Of a DNA stretch of 64,000 nucleotides, positions 1 to 12,400 are shown in pieces. Location of the stretch: NCBI GenBank assembly GCA_947685225.1, contig CANTUV010000062.1, forward strand, positions 11,552,501 through 11,616,500. Reading direction: 5' to 3'. Below the pieces are notes generated by a model. It was not told the origin of the DNA and did no database searches. It was given only the letters and a program-made list of their open reading frames with translations. The translations under genes and the position numbers were made by a program. Position 1 is the stretch's first letter; the number at the start of each line of letters is the position of its first letter. Source of the stretch: Garcia nutans (lineage: Eukaryota > Streptophyta > Magnoliopsida > Malpighiales > Euphorbiaceae).

Positions 1-2733
1 TTTGGTAATTAAATCTTATAAATTCAAAATTAATAAAATAATTCAAAAATAAATTAATTTTGAATGGAAGAGGGAAATTAGGACTTTTAATTTATTAAAA
101 AAATAATTAAATAATTAAATATTAAATTATTTTAATATATATATATATGTATGTGGTTAAAAAAAAGATGAAAAGGAAAGAATATTTAAAAGTCTTCTTC
201 TTCTTCTTCTTCTTCTCAAGAACGTGGCTTCCATGGATGATTGAAGACCAAGGATTTTGCTTCTTTCATACTCTATAAATTGAAGGAATTAACAAGTTTC
301 AAGTGGATTTTTGGTGATTTCCACCAAAATTAGTAAGTTTCCATCTCTTTTCTTTGAATTCCTTGGAAATTTAGATTATGTGAGAGTTTGGATTTTTATG
401 TAGTATGTTATAATTGTTGGAATTGGTGTGTATGATGTTATTTTGGGTAGTTAACAATGATTCTAAGGTTAGATTGAAGAGATGATGAAGTTTGGTTAAA
501 GAATGGTGAAGAGAGAGAATTTAGGGTTATGGATTTTTGGAGTTTTGAAAACATGAATTTTAATTGTGTAAATTGATTCCAAATGAGTTGTTTTGATTCA
601 TAAACAAGTATTTTAAAGTCAAATATTGGATTTGGTGGTGTTGGGTTGGAGTTTGAGAATGGAAGTGGAGATTTAGGGTTTTGGAAAAGTGATTTTCCAA
701 AGTGGTTGAATTGTGTGATTTTATTTGTTTAAGCATGTTTTTTAGTGTTAAAAGTGATGAATATAAGCTTGGAATGAGTAATGGATTGTGTTGGAATGGA
801 AAACCTTCAATGGGGGAAGGTTAGGCCATTTTTGAGATTTTGTGTATAAGAGTGTACTTTTATAATGTAAATGATTTAAATGTATTAAAATATGTTTTTA
901 ATAATATAAATAAACTTAAAACACTAATTTAATTGTAGTAGAATGAAATTCTAATATTGAAGTAAGGAAAGGCTAAATTTTTGGAAATTTGTAGGAGTGA
1001 TGTGTAATTATGATTTAATGTTGGAAATGCCATTAAATGTGATACTAAATGATTTTTGCTATCACATTTGGTTTAGGCATTGAGGGAGATTTATTTGCTT
1101 CATCCAAGTGGTGAAGGACAATTTAGAAAGATTGGATTGAAGGTTGTTTTTAGCTTGCTAGTTGGTACATACTTTGAATATAATGTTTATATTTGCATAC
1201 ATTTGGACTTAACACATTTTGGTTGAAAAATCTATTAAGCTACTTGGTTTATTGATTGTGTATGAATAATATGCTATGACATTTGTAATGTCATATATGT
1301 GTTAAATGCATTGTGAAAAGCCATTGATAATGGCTAATTTGTGTAACATGTGAAATATGCTTATTATGTGAAAATACCCAAAGTAATTGGGTAATGTGTT
1401 GTGAATGCAAAAATGACATATGTGTAATAATGAAATAAATTGATATTGATAAAAATGAGAAAGATGTGAAAATTGAGAAAAATGAGAAAAAAAATGTGAA
1501 AATAAGGCAATGTGCCTAGATTGAATATGTGACAAAAAGAAAGAGATTAATAATGAGAAAAATGAATAAATTGTGTGCCTAGTATGTTATTCAATTTTCA
1601 AAGTTCTGGGTTTGGCGGCATGCCTACGATTGCCTACGGGTTATATGCTGGAATGGTGAAAAGACTGGGTCGTAAGCCTCAAAAACTGTAGCAGTCTAGC
1701 TGGGTTGAGGATCAAGATACTGGGGCCTAAGGGTCTAGCCGGGTTGAGGTCCAAGAGACTGGGGCTGTTACATTATCCATGGATATATATATATATATAT
1801 ATTACCTACGGGGCTAGACACATGGTGTCATTATGGACCAAAGCAGTAACTCTAAAATTTGAATAGCATATTAGATCCTTTTTGGGCTCATGCTTGTCTT
1901 TGTTTTACTGTGAATTATGAATTATGATACAATTGAGTAATATAATGTTATGAGTTGTGCTTATGAATTATTTGAAAAATATAAGAAAATGGATTGATGT
2001 GACATTTATATGCATTGTGCATTTGGTATTGCATTGAGTTATATTATTATTATCAAAGTTTGTACCACTAGGCTTCGGCTTAGCGCGATTGTTTTCATGG
2101 CGCAGGTGATAGGGTAGACCCAGTTGAGCCAAAGAGTTCTTCTAGACCAGGTCGAGTCTAGACTTGTAGTTGAGCTTGTAGAGTTGCTATCGAGATCAGA
2201 AACACTGCCAACAACATGTATATATTTTTATGTTATTGTACATTTTGAGTTTTATGCATAATATATTATGTTTTGAATTTTACGTATTGTATATTATAAA
2301 GAATGTTTGGGACAATGTATTTGAAATGGGAGAGTAAGTGTGTTTTAAATTATATATATCTATATGTATAAATGTTTGAGAAAATTGGTGAAATTGAGAA
2401 GTATGGTTGAGAGGGTGATTGGAAATTATTGGGAGTATTTTCTTTTTGCAGGTTGAGTAATTGCTAAATTTTGGGATATCCAAAATACAGACAAAACTCT
2501 GGCGAATTTTTCCAAGAGATTTATATATATATTATTTATTTTGGGTTTTTATAACAAGTAAATAATATTTATATTCTATTTAATTTTTATATATTTAGAA
2601 TTTTAAATTTTAAATTGGAAATGTAAAAAAAAATTAGTAAATCCGTCTGTGATATTTTTGTACCGTATATACATATTTTACATATGCTAGAAATATGTTT
2701 TGTACGTATATAGGGTATAAAGGTGTTACATGT
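1..2733. mobile_element. LTR-like sequence, probably Gypsy-type LTR (left end outside window)
   Basis: This stretch has no sizeable coding frame. It is AT-rich with a GC-richer block around 1600-2200. It ends at 2727-2733 with TGTTACA, a typical LTR terminus whose reverse, TGTAACA, is also a common plant Gypsy LTR start, so the orientation is uncertain. At 2734 the sequence changes abruptly to the decayed Athila-like ORF. A 39-bp direct repeat beginning GTCTAGC lies at 1694-1732 and 1733-1771, a TTC microsatellite near 188-216 and a TA run near 1780-1800. The other end lies outside the window, so no target duplication can be tested. The family assignment is inferred from termini and base texture only. 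Confidence 0.4.
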
Positions 2734-2893
2734 CTCTTTTTCATCAAAACCATATGTTCTCCCACTAGTACCTTATAGATCAATCAAACTAATGGAATTC
2801 TCAAATTTTATTATGCTCCAATGATAATCTCTATTGGCAAGTCTAAAATTCACTTTACCATTATGTGCAGCATGCCTATCTGATGTGTGAATT
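2734..2893 (-). pseudogene. Athila downstream ORF, continuation beyond the LINE
   Basis: Beyond the LINE the minus strand reads VNFRLANRDYHWSIIKFEN and FDEKETC. This resembles the conserved 'FRLxxRxxxxSlxxFxxxiGL' region of plant retrotransposon ORFs. It follows the first copy of the LINE's target duplication (2882-2893) and is cut by the LTR-like sequence at 2733. It is a fragment of about 50 codons. Confidence 0.4.
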
Positions 2894-5150
2894 TAACAAC
2901 AACAATAAAAACAAAGCCTTAATCCCAAGTTACTCTATATGGATTTTTCTTTTCCACTCAGTTCGATTTAGGGCTATCTCTTTTAATAAATGTAACAAAG
3001 TATGATCATTTTAGACCACTTTTGTCCAGGATAATTTTGATCTACCTCTGTCTCTCCTAGCTATATCTACCTCGACCCGTTCGATCTTTATAATCGGCGT
3101 ATAACTAGGTCTTCGCTATACATGACCAAACCATTTCAATATATGCTCTCTTATTTTATCATCAATAGGCGCTACCCCCATTTTTTCTCAAATACATTCA
3201 TTGCGGATTCTATCCATCCTAGTGTGTCCACACATCTATCTTATCATTTTCATTTCTGTAATATGCATTTTACTCATGTATTGTCCTTTTACTGCTCAAC
3301 ATTCACTACCATACATCATCGCAGGTCATATAATAGTGAGATAGAACTTTCCTTTCAATTTAAGTGGCATCTTTCGGTTACATAGAACTCATGTAACAAC
3401 CTTCCACTTCATCCAACCAGCTTTAATCTTATGACTTACATTTTCTTCACACCCTCTATCCTCTTGGAGAATAGACCCAAGGTACTTAAAAAGATTACTA
3501 CGAGGTACTGCCACTCCTTCTAAAATAACTTCTCCTCCTCCTTCATTCACGTTCTCAAATCTACAATGCATATACTCTGTCTTAGTTCTACTTAGCTTAA
3601 AACCTTTAGATTCTAAAGTACTTCTCCATAACTCTAACTTTTGATTTACCCTTACTTGAGTCTCATCTATTAGCATAATATCATTTACAAATATTATGCA
3701 ATAAGGAATATCATCCTGTATATGCCTTGTTAGCTCATCCATGATCAAGACAAAGAGGTAAGGGCTCAAAACTAAACCTTGATGCAACCCAATAGAAACT
3801 GAAAAATTCTTAGTATCCCCTCCAACAGTATGGACACTAGTAATGGCTTCATCATACATATCCTTCAAGACTTAAATATATCTTATAGATATCCCCCTTA
3901 CACTTCAGGAACCACCATAAAACTTCTCTAGGAATCCTATCATAAGCCTTTTTTAAGTCAATGAAAACTATATGTAAATCCTTCTTCATATCTCTATACT
4001 TTTTCATCAAATTTCTAATAAGAAAAATAGCTTCCATAGTGGATCGACCATGCATAAAACTAAATTGATTTGGGGAGATACAAGTGTCCAAATGCAAATG
4101 ATGTTTCGCAACTCTCTCCTACAGTTTCATAGTGTGACTCATATGCTTTATACCTCTGTAATTTGAGCAATTTTGGATATCTTTTTTGTTCTTAAAAATA
4201 GGTATCAAGCAACTTCGTCTCTGTTCATCAGGCATTTTCTTTGTACTTAGAATCTTATTAAATAAAGAAGCCAACCACATAAATCCGACATCTCCCAAAC
4301 ATTTCCAAACTTCAATGGGTATTCCATCTGGTCCACATGCTTTACCAACTTTCATTTTCTTCAAAGCTTCTTTAATTTCAGAGAAATTAATCCGTCTAGT
4401 ATACTTCATATTTTTTTTTTCAGTTTTGTCATCTAGACCATCAATGTATCCACCATGATTACCATTAAGAAGATCCTTAAAATAAATTCTCCGTTTTTGT
4501 TTGATATCCTCCTCTTGTAACAAAACTCTATTCCCTTCGTCTTTGATGCACTTTACTTGGTTTAAATCTCAATATTCTTTTCCCTTATTTTAGCTAATTT
4601 ATAGATAGCTTTTTCTCCTTCTTTTGTTCTAAGTTTCTCATACAAACTCTCTAAATATTATGCTCTTGCTTGACTAAGTGCCTTTTTAGCCTCCCTTTTT
4701 GCTTGTTTATAATGTTCAAAAGCATGGTTGTCACTACACTTTGGCAAACTCTTATACTATTCTCTTATACTTTTTATAGCTTTTTGTACTTTCTCATTCC
4801 ACCACCAAGATTCCTTCAAAGGATGTCACATCCTTTAGATTCTCCAAGTACCTTTTTAGCTACTCCTTTAATTGTTATAAACATGTTCACCCACATATTA
4901 TTTGCTGACATATTCCCATTCTCCTCCCAATCGCCAGCTTTAACTAACTCATCTTTAAACATCAATTGTTTTAAAATCCACCACCTAATTTTGGGACTTC
5001 TATTTCTCTTTGGCCTACTTGTCCACCTCTTAAATGTAACATTCAAAAATATTAACCTATGTTGAGTGGTCCAAGCCTCACCTAGGATAATCTTGCAATC
5101 CTTGCATCGGGTTCTATTGGCTTTTCTAATGAGAATGTAATCAATCTAGC
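2894..5150 (-). mobile_element. 5'-truncated RTE-type LINE with 12-bp target-site duplication
   Basis: The minus strand encodes the end of an endonuclease domain and the reverse transcriptase of an RTE-clade LINE, then the usual C-terminal segment (WFGHV) and a TTG-rich tail (near 2894-2912) as in plant RTE elements. GATGTGTGAATT occurs at 2882-2893 and at 5151-5162, directly flanking both ends, so it is the target-site duplication. The 5' half (ORF start and most of the endonuclease) was never copied or has been lost, which is common for LINEs. The insertion split the older Athila ORF. Confidence 0.85.
2950..5150 (-). pseudogene. RTE LINE polyprotein remnant (endonuclease end + reverse transcriptase)
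   Basis: Going down from 5150: endonuclease C-terminus with the QIDYILIRKANRT-like stretch, then RPKRNRSPKIRWWIL (5040-4970), a charged linker, and the RT. RT blocks are KMKVGKACGPDGIPIEVWKC (about 4360-4300), SCLIPIFKNK and NCSNYRGIK (about 4215-4150), FVFIDLKKAYDRIPR-like (about 3985-3930), LHQGLVLSPYLFVLIMDEL (about 3785-3730) and the catalytic block. The catalytic box reads FVND (about 3690) where FADD is expected, so one essential Asp is replaced by Asn. Frames break near 3850-3870 and 4100-4120 and stops occur upstream of 4523. It is non-functional. Confidence 0.85.
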
Positions 5151-5548
5151 GATGTGTGAATTCAAATGAACTTCAAAATTTCAATGTCAATTCTGCATAT
5201 ATAGGAAAGTGCATAGATGCAAACATAATTCATTGCATGTAAATAAATATTTTCATCAAGTTATCATTCCATCCTAACTTTCTAATCACATCCTCACCAA
5301 TAAATCTAAAAGGTATAATTTTTTTAGAGTTTAGGTCATGGTACCTTTTTTATGAATTTCATCCTTGAATTGGATATGCCAAAGTTACATGTTTAATGGC
5401 TGAGTTGGCAATGGAAATGTTGATGATTCCCTTAGCCTTTATGATGGTGGTGATTGAGTGAAAGATGATGATGATTGTGGAGAATTTCCTTAGTTACCTC
5501 TTGAGCTTTTCCCCTTGATTTCCTTGCCAAAGTCTTTCTTCTAGGCAT
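5151..5548 (-). pseudogene. Athila downstream (env-position) ORF, 5' part, split by LINE
   Basis: An ATG at 5548 opens a basic N-terminus (MPRRKTLARKSRGKAQE), as commonly found at the start of the ORF downstream of pol in Athila-like elements. The similarity continues with FYAELTLKF before the LINE junction at 5150 and resumes beyond it at 2893. Stops and frame changes occur throughout. The protein's function is unknown even in intact relatives; no receptor-binding or membrane feature is visible here. Confidence 0.45.
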
Positions 5549-6126
5549 TTTGATTGATTAGTTTGATGAAAATTGATGAAAATTTGAAAAAAAATTGGAG
5601 TTTAAAAGTGAGGTTGGGCGTGGACAGAGAGAGGAGAGTCGTAGGTTTCAAATATATGTGTCCAGGGTTTGTAAAAAGTAAAGAAAAGAGAAAATAAGAT
5701 GCTTTTATTGTATCAAAGGTGCCATGACCATGGGTCTATATACCATGGTCATGGGTTTGCCTTGATTGGTTAGCCTCGTAGTTATCGCTATTTTCATATA
5801 TTCAAAACTAAAGCCATAGGTGTGGGTTGAAGATGCCATGATCATGAGTTTACAATTGCTTCTACCACTTTTGCTTGGTTCAGTGAATGAATCCCACGGT
5901 TGTGGGTCTTGGTAACCATAATCATGGCATTCATTTCTTCACTGCCTTCCCAATTTTTCTTCTCCTACCTAATTTCACAGATTCCTATCTAATCCCACAG
6001 TCATGGTGGTGAAGTGCCACGACCTTGTCTTTGATTTTGCCACTGGGTTCTTCCAAATCACCTAAAACAAAAATTTGAGGCAAATTTAATCAAAATATAA
6101 AAATATAAAAGTAAATCAAACTAAAG
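5549..6126 (-). repeat. Athila spacer with palindromic CATGACCATGGG-type repeats
   Basis: The spacer between pol and the downstream ORF is rich in short inverted motifs. CCATGACCATGGG and ACCATGGTCATGGG face each other near 5723-5756. Degraded versions occur near 5833-5850, 5893-5930 and 5998-6025. Athila-type elements of many dicots carry comparable self-complementary motifs between pol and the env-position ORF. No coding frame is seen. Confidence 0.5.
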
Positions 6127-8085
6127 AAAAATCAATTGGGTTGTCTCCCAACAAGTGCCATATTTATAGTCGATAGCTTGACTTTTTTTAGTGTGAATAG
6201 TTATTTTCTGAAGTGGTAGACACTCCCCTTGTCTGCCGAGTCACCAATGTGGTAAGGCTTCAGACATTGGCCATTAAGTTTAAAAGCTTCTACTTCTTGA
6301 TTTTGAATGTCAATTGCTCCATAAGGATAAACTTTTGCAACTTTAAATAGTCTGAGCTAATATGATTTAAGCTTTCCTGGGAAGAGCTTCAATCTCGAGT
6401 TATACAAAAGCACATGTTGCCTTTCATGGAATTCTCATGGTTGGATATGCTTGTCATGCCACACCTTTGTTCTCTCTTTTTAGATCTTGGCATTTTTATA
6501 AGCTTGAAACCGAATCTCATCCAACTCACTTAGTTGTAAAAGTCACTTTTGTCCCGCATCATCCAAATTCAATTTCAATTATTTGATAACCCAATATGCT
6601 TTGTGCTCAAATTCAATAGGTAGATGACAAGCTTTTGTAAAAACAAGACTTTATGATAACATGCCAATTGGAGTCTTAAAAGTCATGCGATAAGCCCATA
6701 ATGCATCATCAAGTTTGAGTGATCAATCTTTCCTTGAATTATTGATTATTTTCTCCAAGATCCATTTGAGTTTCCTATTTGATATTTCCATTTGGCAACT
6801 GGTTTGAGGGTGATAAGGCATGGCTACTTTATGGTATACTTCATACTTCTTTAAAAGAATTTCAAAGGTTTTATTACAAAAATGAGTTCCTCCATCACTC
6901 ACTATAGTTCTAGGAACTCTGAATATTGTGAAAATGTTCTTTTTGATAAATTTGATCACAACCTTTGAGTAATTTAATGACTTGCTAATGCTTTCACCCA
7001 TTTTGACACATAATCTACTGCCATTAAGATATATTGATTGTTGAAGGATGATGGAAAAGGACCAATGAAGTTTATTCCCCAAATATCAAAAAGTTCAACT
7101 TCGAGAATTAAATTGAGTGTCATATCTTGTCTTCTTGAGATATTTCCAATTTTTTGGCATTGATCATAGGCTTGAACAAAAGCTCTTGCATCTTTGTACA
7201 TAGTTTGCTAAAAAAATCTAGATTGACATATTTTAGCAATTGTTTTTGAAGTGCTGGAGTGGCCACCACATTCCTTTGAATGACAAAAATTTAGAATATT
7301 TTTAATTTTTTCTTCTAGAACACATCTTTGAATTATTCCATCCCCACAATATTTAAATCTTAGAGGTTCATCCCATAAATAATGTTTTACATCATAAAGA
7401 AATTTTTTCCTTTGAGAAAAAGATATTTCAGGCGAGAGAATACTAAATATTTGATAAAGTTTGCATACCAGGAGATATAATCTTTAAAAAAGTAAAGATG
7501 TTTATCAGGGAATGATTCATTGATGGAAGATTCTTCTTTTTTTTTTTATTATCATGCTAGTCTCGAAAGATGATTTGCTATCAAATTTTTTGCTCCCTTT
7601 TTGTCCTTTATTTTGAGGTCAAATTTTTAAAATAGTAAGATCCATCTGATCAATCTTAGCTTTGCTTTCTTTTTGCTCATGAAATATTTGATGGCTGCAT
7701 GGTCGATGTAGACAATGAATTTTTACCCCAAATGATAAGATCAAAATTTGTAAAGAGTGAACACTATAGTAAGCATCTCCTTTTTCGTTGTAACATAATT
7801 GATTTGAGCTTCATCAAGGGTTCAACTTGCATATTAAATCACATAACTCTTTTTGTCTTTTCGTTGACTCAAGACGGCTCCAATTATATAGTCACTAGCA
7901 TCACACATGAGCTCAAATAGAGGAGATCAATATGGTGGTGAGATAATAAGAGTTGTACCGAGAGTCACTTTTAACATGTTGAAAGTAAGTAAACATTCGC
8001 TAGAAAAGTTAAAAACAACATCTTTGTTCAATAATTCATATAAAGGTTTAACAAATTTAGAAAAGTATTGTATAAAGCGCCACAT
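6127..8085 (-). pseudogene. Gypsy pol fragment: RT end, RNase H, integrase
   Basis: From about 8085 down to 7560 the minus strand reads as RT/RNase H sequence in broken frames, including motifs resembling LFELMCDASDY and YASRTLDEAQINY. From 7201 to 6723 it reads as an integrase core: an HHCC-finger end with YDQCQKIGN, then WGINFIGPFP and YILMAVDYVSKW (catalytic Asp region), VSDGGTHFCN and PYHPQTSCQMEISNR. From about 6500 to 6127 the integrase C-terminus is followed by the LVGRQPN stretch that usually ends Athila-like pol. At least one frameshift lies near 6975-7080, where two reading frames overlap, and several stops are present. The 5' half of pol is absent, so no protein could be made. Confidence 0.75.
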
Positions 8086-8840
8086 ATAATAACTAATAAT
8101 TCATAGTAATTTGAATAATAAAATTCAAATTAATTTTATAATTTATTATACAATAGTATTAATGTAATGTTTACGATTCTTCAATTTATAGCTTTAGTAA
8201 ATACTAACACTCAAATTAACTCCTTATTTGTTTCATGGTTCACAATGATTTTATAATATATAGTATTATTTAATTTCTTATTTGCTTTGATTTCTATCCT
8301 CATGCTAAAATTTTTCATGGTAATTTTATAATTTAAAAATCATGGATTTTCAACTAATCAATTTAGTAAATTTTAATGATTTAAATATTTTATTTTTCAA
8401 AACTATCCTCAATAATTTTTTAAATACCATGTTTATGCTTATAAAATATTTTTTATTTCCATAATCTATTAAAATTTTATAAAATATCATCAAATTAAAT
8501 AACAAAATTTATTTAATCATATTATACCACACAAGTTTTGTAAATATAATAAAAAACAAACTATATAATACAATAATGTTATTAAATCATACTGTTAATT
8601 ATTCAAATAAAATTTTAATTAATAAATCATATATGCAAAATTAAGAAAATTTTAATTAATCTTAAATGAAATTAAAAATTTTAATGAATAATATAATTTA
8701 ATGAGTTTAAGGATCAATATAAGATAAAATAAACTTACAATATGATATAAATAATACTTTTTTTTTATAATTATGATTTAGATTAGAATTGTAATTGAAA
8801 TTTAAAAATTAAAATAGTATTGAAAAAGCATATTTTATAG
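8086..8840. other. AT-rich intergenic DNA
   Basis: Very AT-rich sequence between the Athila remnant and the MITE. I see no coding frame, RNA gene or clear repeat boundary. Confidence 0.6.
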
Positions 8841-9110
8841 AAAAAATATATCAATGATGTCTAAATTTTTTTATTTTTTATTATTTTGATTTGTGAATTT
8901 TTTTATTCACTTTGGTGTCTGAACTTTTTTTATAAAAAATTATTTAGTTGTTTCGACCGATCGAAAAATAATAAATCGACCAAAAAAAATATATCGGAGC
9001 AACTAAGTTATTTTTTATGAAAAAAGTTCATATATTAAAATGAACAAAAAAAAGTTCATATATTAAAATAATAAAAAAAAATTTCAGACACCATTATTAT
9101 ATTTTTTTCC
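8841..9110. mobile_element. Fold-back MITE-like element
   Basis: Two arms of about 125 bp are inverted copies of each other. The left arm begins AAAATATATCAATGATGTCT and the right arm, reverse-complemented, begins AAAAATATAATAATGGTGTC. Both continue through TTTTTTATT-rich sequence to TTAGTTG near the centre (8950-8990), where CGACCGATCG marks the loop. No coding capacity. Copies of the same terminal signature occur near 36.4 kb and 38.0 kb. The superfamily is not determined. Confidence 0.6.
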
Positions 9111-9454
9111 AATCTTATATAATAAATTTGCACTCAATTCTGTGTATGCTAAAAAAATATGGTATTGAAAAAAAAAATATACATTCATTTTTTTAATAAA
9201 TAATAATAAGATATATAAAACACGAGAATTCAATTGGATTTAGAATTTAAGATAGTCTTCTGATAAAAAAAAAAAGAATTTAAGATAGTCTATTTGAGCG
9301 AGTTCTGTTAAAAAAAAAGAGCGAGTTGCAAAAAATATTCTAAAGCAGAGCCAGAGTCCAAACAGCTTTTGCGGTCCATTTTGTACAGCTGCAATATTCT
9401 CCATGCATATATACTTCAAATCTTTCCGTAGTAAACTCTCCATAATTTTGGACA
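9111..9454 (+). promoter_or_regulatory. Upstream region and 5'UTR of the PGLP2-like gene
   Basis: AT-rich DNA leads into a GC-richer stretch from about 9340 to the start codon at 9455. ATATATAC near 9408 could be a TATA element, but the transcription start cannot be fixed from sequence. Confidence 0.3.
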
Positions 9455-12400
9455 ATGAACACACCAAAAAAAGCCGCCCAACTTCTCTCATCTCACAACG
9501 TTAGTGCTCTCTTCGATTCCGTTGAGGCTTTTCTCTTCGATTGCGATGGTCAGTTTGTCTTACTCTTTCATTCCCATTAATTTCTTCGTTTTTTTTTTTT
9601 CTTAAAGTAATGTTGGTTTGTTCTTATTTGTATAAATTTAGGTGTGATTTGGAAAGGCGATAAGCTCATTGATGGCGTCTCTCAAACACTTGAACTGCTT
9701 CGCTCTAAGGCATTTTTAATTCATTCCCTTCTTATATATCTCTGTTGTTTGATTTGTAAATCTATATCTGTGCCAATGGAATTGGATTTTTTTTTGTTTA
9801 TTATTCAGGGGAAGAAACTGGTTTTTGTGACCAATAATTCCTCAAAATCAAGAAGGCAATATGCGAAGAAGTTCTCTTCTCTTGGAATTTCAGTTAGTGA
9901 GGTTTGTTTTTAGTAGAATTTCAATTCCCATTTTAGAGCTTATTTTGCAGGGATGAGCATTGGGCAGTTTGGGCAGTTTTCTGACATATTTTTAAATCAA
10001 ACTAATTTGAGCGGTTTGAAAGAGTATTAACCTAAACTAAACCACCAAAGAATAATAAACCAAACCAAACTAAATCATTATGAGGCGGGTGAATTGGGCG
10101 GTTTGAGTGGGTTCAAAATTATCATAATAACCGAATATTATAAGTTATAACAAAAATAATTTACTAAATATCATAAGCAACAATTAAAACGAAATTCACA
10201 AATATAACATAATTCCACATGTTATAAAAAAAATTAAATAAACTATTTAAACACAACTTAAAGTCTTGAAAATTAACAAATATATTGATGAGTGAATAAA
10301 TATATTGATGAGTGATGAATATAATAGCTTCACTATATATTTATATCTATTTATATAAGATAAATAAATGCATGTATATATATAGCGGGCGGTTTGGGCG
10401 GGTTCGGTCTTAAAAATTTCTAAACCCAAATCGAACCGCATAGAAAGCGGTTTGGAGAATTTTTAACCCAACTCAAACCATTTTTGAATTGTTTAACCAC
10501 CCAAACCAAGCGGTTTGGGTGGTTGGCGGGCTGGTGAGCGGGTTGGATGCTCATCCCTATTATTTTGGTTTTTTCTGATGTGGATTGGTTTTCAAATGGT
10601 TGTAGGATGAGATATTCTCCTCATCTTTTGCGGCAGCTATGTACTTGAATATCAATAATTTTCCTCAAGAAAAGAAGGTTGGTGTTACTCTACACTTACC
10701 CTTTTGTATAATTTTTTCGTTATTTGATGAATGCTAATCCAAATCCTTGTCATAATTCTTGTGATAATGTTGAACCATATTCATCTTAATGTTGTCTAAT
10801 GTGGTAATGTTATCATTTATACAAATCATTATAAATATGATTGCATTTGGTTATGTTGGTGCACATTTAGCATTTTTTCTGTGTACTGTGTAGTTTCTGT
10901 TAGAGTAAAGAGCACAGATACAGTAATAAGCAGAGGGAAGAAGATCAGAATAGCTATAGGGAATGATTTTCCATTAATGGAGAGCAAAAGCTTTACATCC
11001 CAATTGAATTGTTCAACAAGAAAGATGATAAACTTAGAACAGAAAAGACAAAATAGTAATTGGCTGTAACAGCCCCCAGGACCAGCCCGTGTACAGAGAA
11101 TGCTCTCTGCCCAAAATAACCAACAAAATACTATCCGAAAAAAACGATCCCCTTTCCACAAAGGACTGCATATAAATAATCATGTTGTAACAGAAGCTGC
11201 TGATGTGTCTTGGGCTGCCACCTTTTGTTTTTTATCTCTCCTTGAATAAACTTGGAAGGGCCTTGGGCTTTTTTCCATATTTCTATCAGTTTCTCATGGA
11301 TTTTTTACAGGTATATGTGATAGGCGGGGAAGGGATAATAGAAGAGCTGCAACTTGCTGGATACACAGGTCTTGGTGGCCCAGTATGTCCTGCCAAATTT
11401 TCATACCTGATTTTCTATTTGCTTTATTGATTTCTTTCTCTTAGTTCTTTTTTGTAAAGATTGGATTTGAAGCTCCTGATAAGTGATTTGGTAGTGCTTG
11501 TTGTACTCTGTTTCATGTCTTCCAAGGAGTTGATAGATGCATGTTCTAGGATCTGCAGTTTTCTTTTCATGTATATAATTCTATTTAAGAAAAATTTGTT
11601 GGAACATTTAGGTGGGTTTCACTAATATTACAAATATTTGGAACTATGAGGTCCAAAAGAAGTCTTAAGCATTTATGCAATATGAATGCTTTGTTCATTT
11701 TTGAAATTTTGGGTGTTATGCTTGTATGCTTGCAAGGATTTATGAAGCTATATAGAAGGAAAGATGCTTTTGAGGCACATCTTTCATTCCAAATTGACCA
11801 TATTAGACCAACACCTAAGTATCTTTCCAAAACCTCTAATCATTATAAATGTCCTACTTTGTTTGGGTGAATGAGCAGTGCCCTGGTTTTTACCTTATCA
11901 AATAAGAAACCAAGTTATTTCTATGGAATATATACAAAAAAGAACCATCTCTCTTTCTCTCTCGCACTCACTTGTTTACTACAATTATGTGTGCAAGTTC
12001 TTGTTCAGGCAATTAACTGTTTTCTAATACTGGAGATTAGCAGCATAAATAATGGTGCTTACCAATTGCAAAAGGAACTTAGGGTTTGTACCCAGAGAAG
12101 AGGAAAAAAAAAAGAAAGATTAAAATATGGACATTTTAAGCACGTCAATATGAGTATAATTAGTATTTCATTGGAAGCTGGCTTTTTGCTATAGTAGTCC
12201 AGTGGTTTGGTTGACTTACATGCCAGTTCCTCAATCTGGTTTTTTCTTTTGCAATTACAGACACTACTTCTGTTTTGTGACATGAAAAAGCATTAACAAT
12301 TCAGGCTTGGTTCGTAACCTTGTAACTTGCATTTGATTTAACTTTGTTTCTCTTTGGAGGAAATAAATTTTTTCCGTGCTTTTGTCTTGAGTGGTAAAGC

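Larger units (their letters stand above)
2734..8085 (-). mobile_element. Athila-like Ty3/Gypsy retrotransposon remnant, interrupted by a LINE
   Basis: Reading right to left, this contains the end of reverse transcriptase/RNase H, integrase, a non-coding spacer with palindromic CATGACCATGGG motifs, and a downstream ORF in the env position. That order is characteristic of Athila/Tat-lineage Gypsy elements. The gag, protease and most RT are missing, the right edge stopping near 8085. An RTE-type LINE (2894-5150) splits the downstream ORF, and LTR-like DNA abuts it at 2733. Stops and frameshifts are frequent, so it is long dead. Confidence 0.7.
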
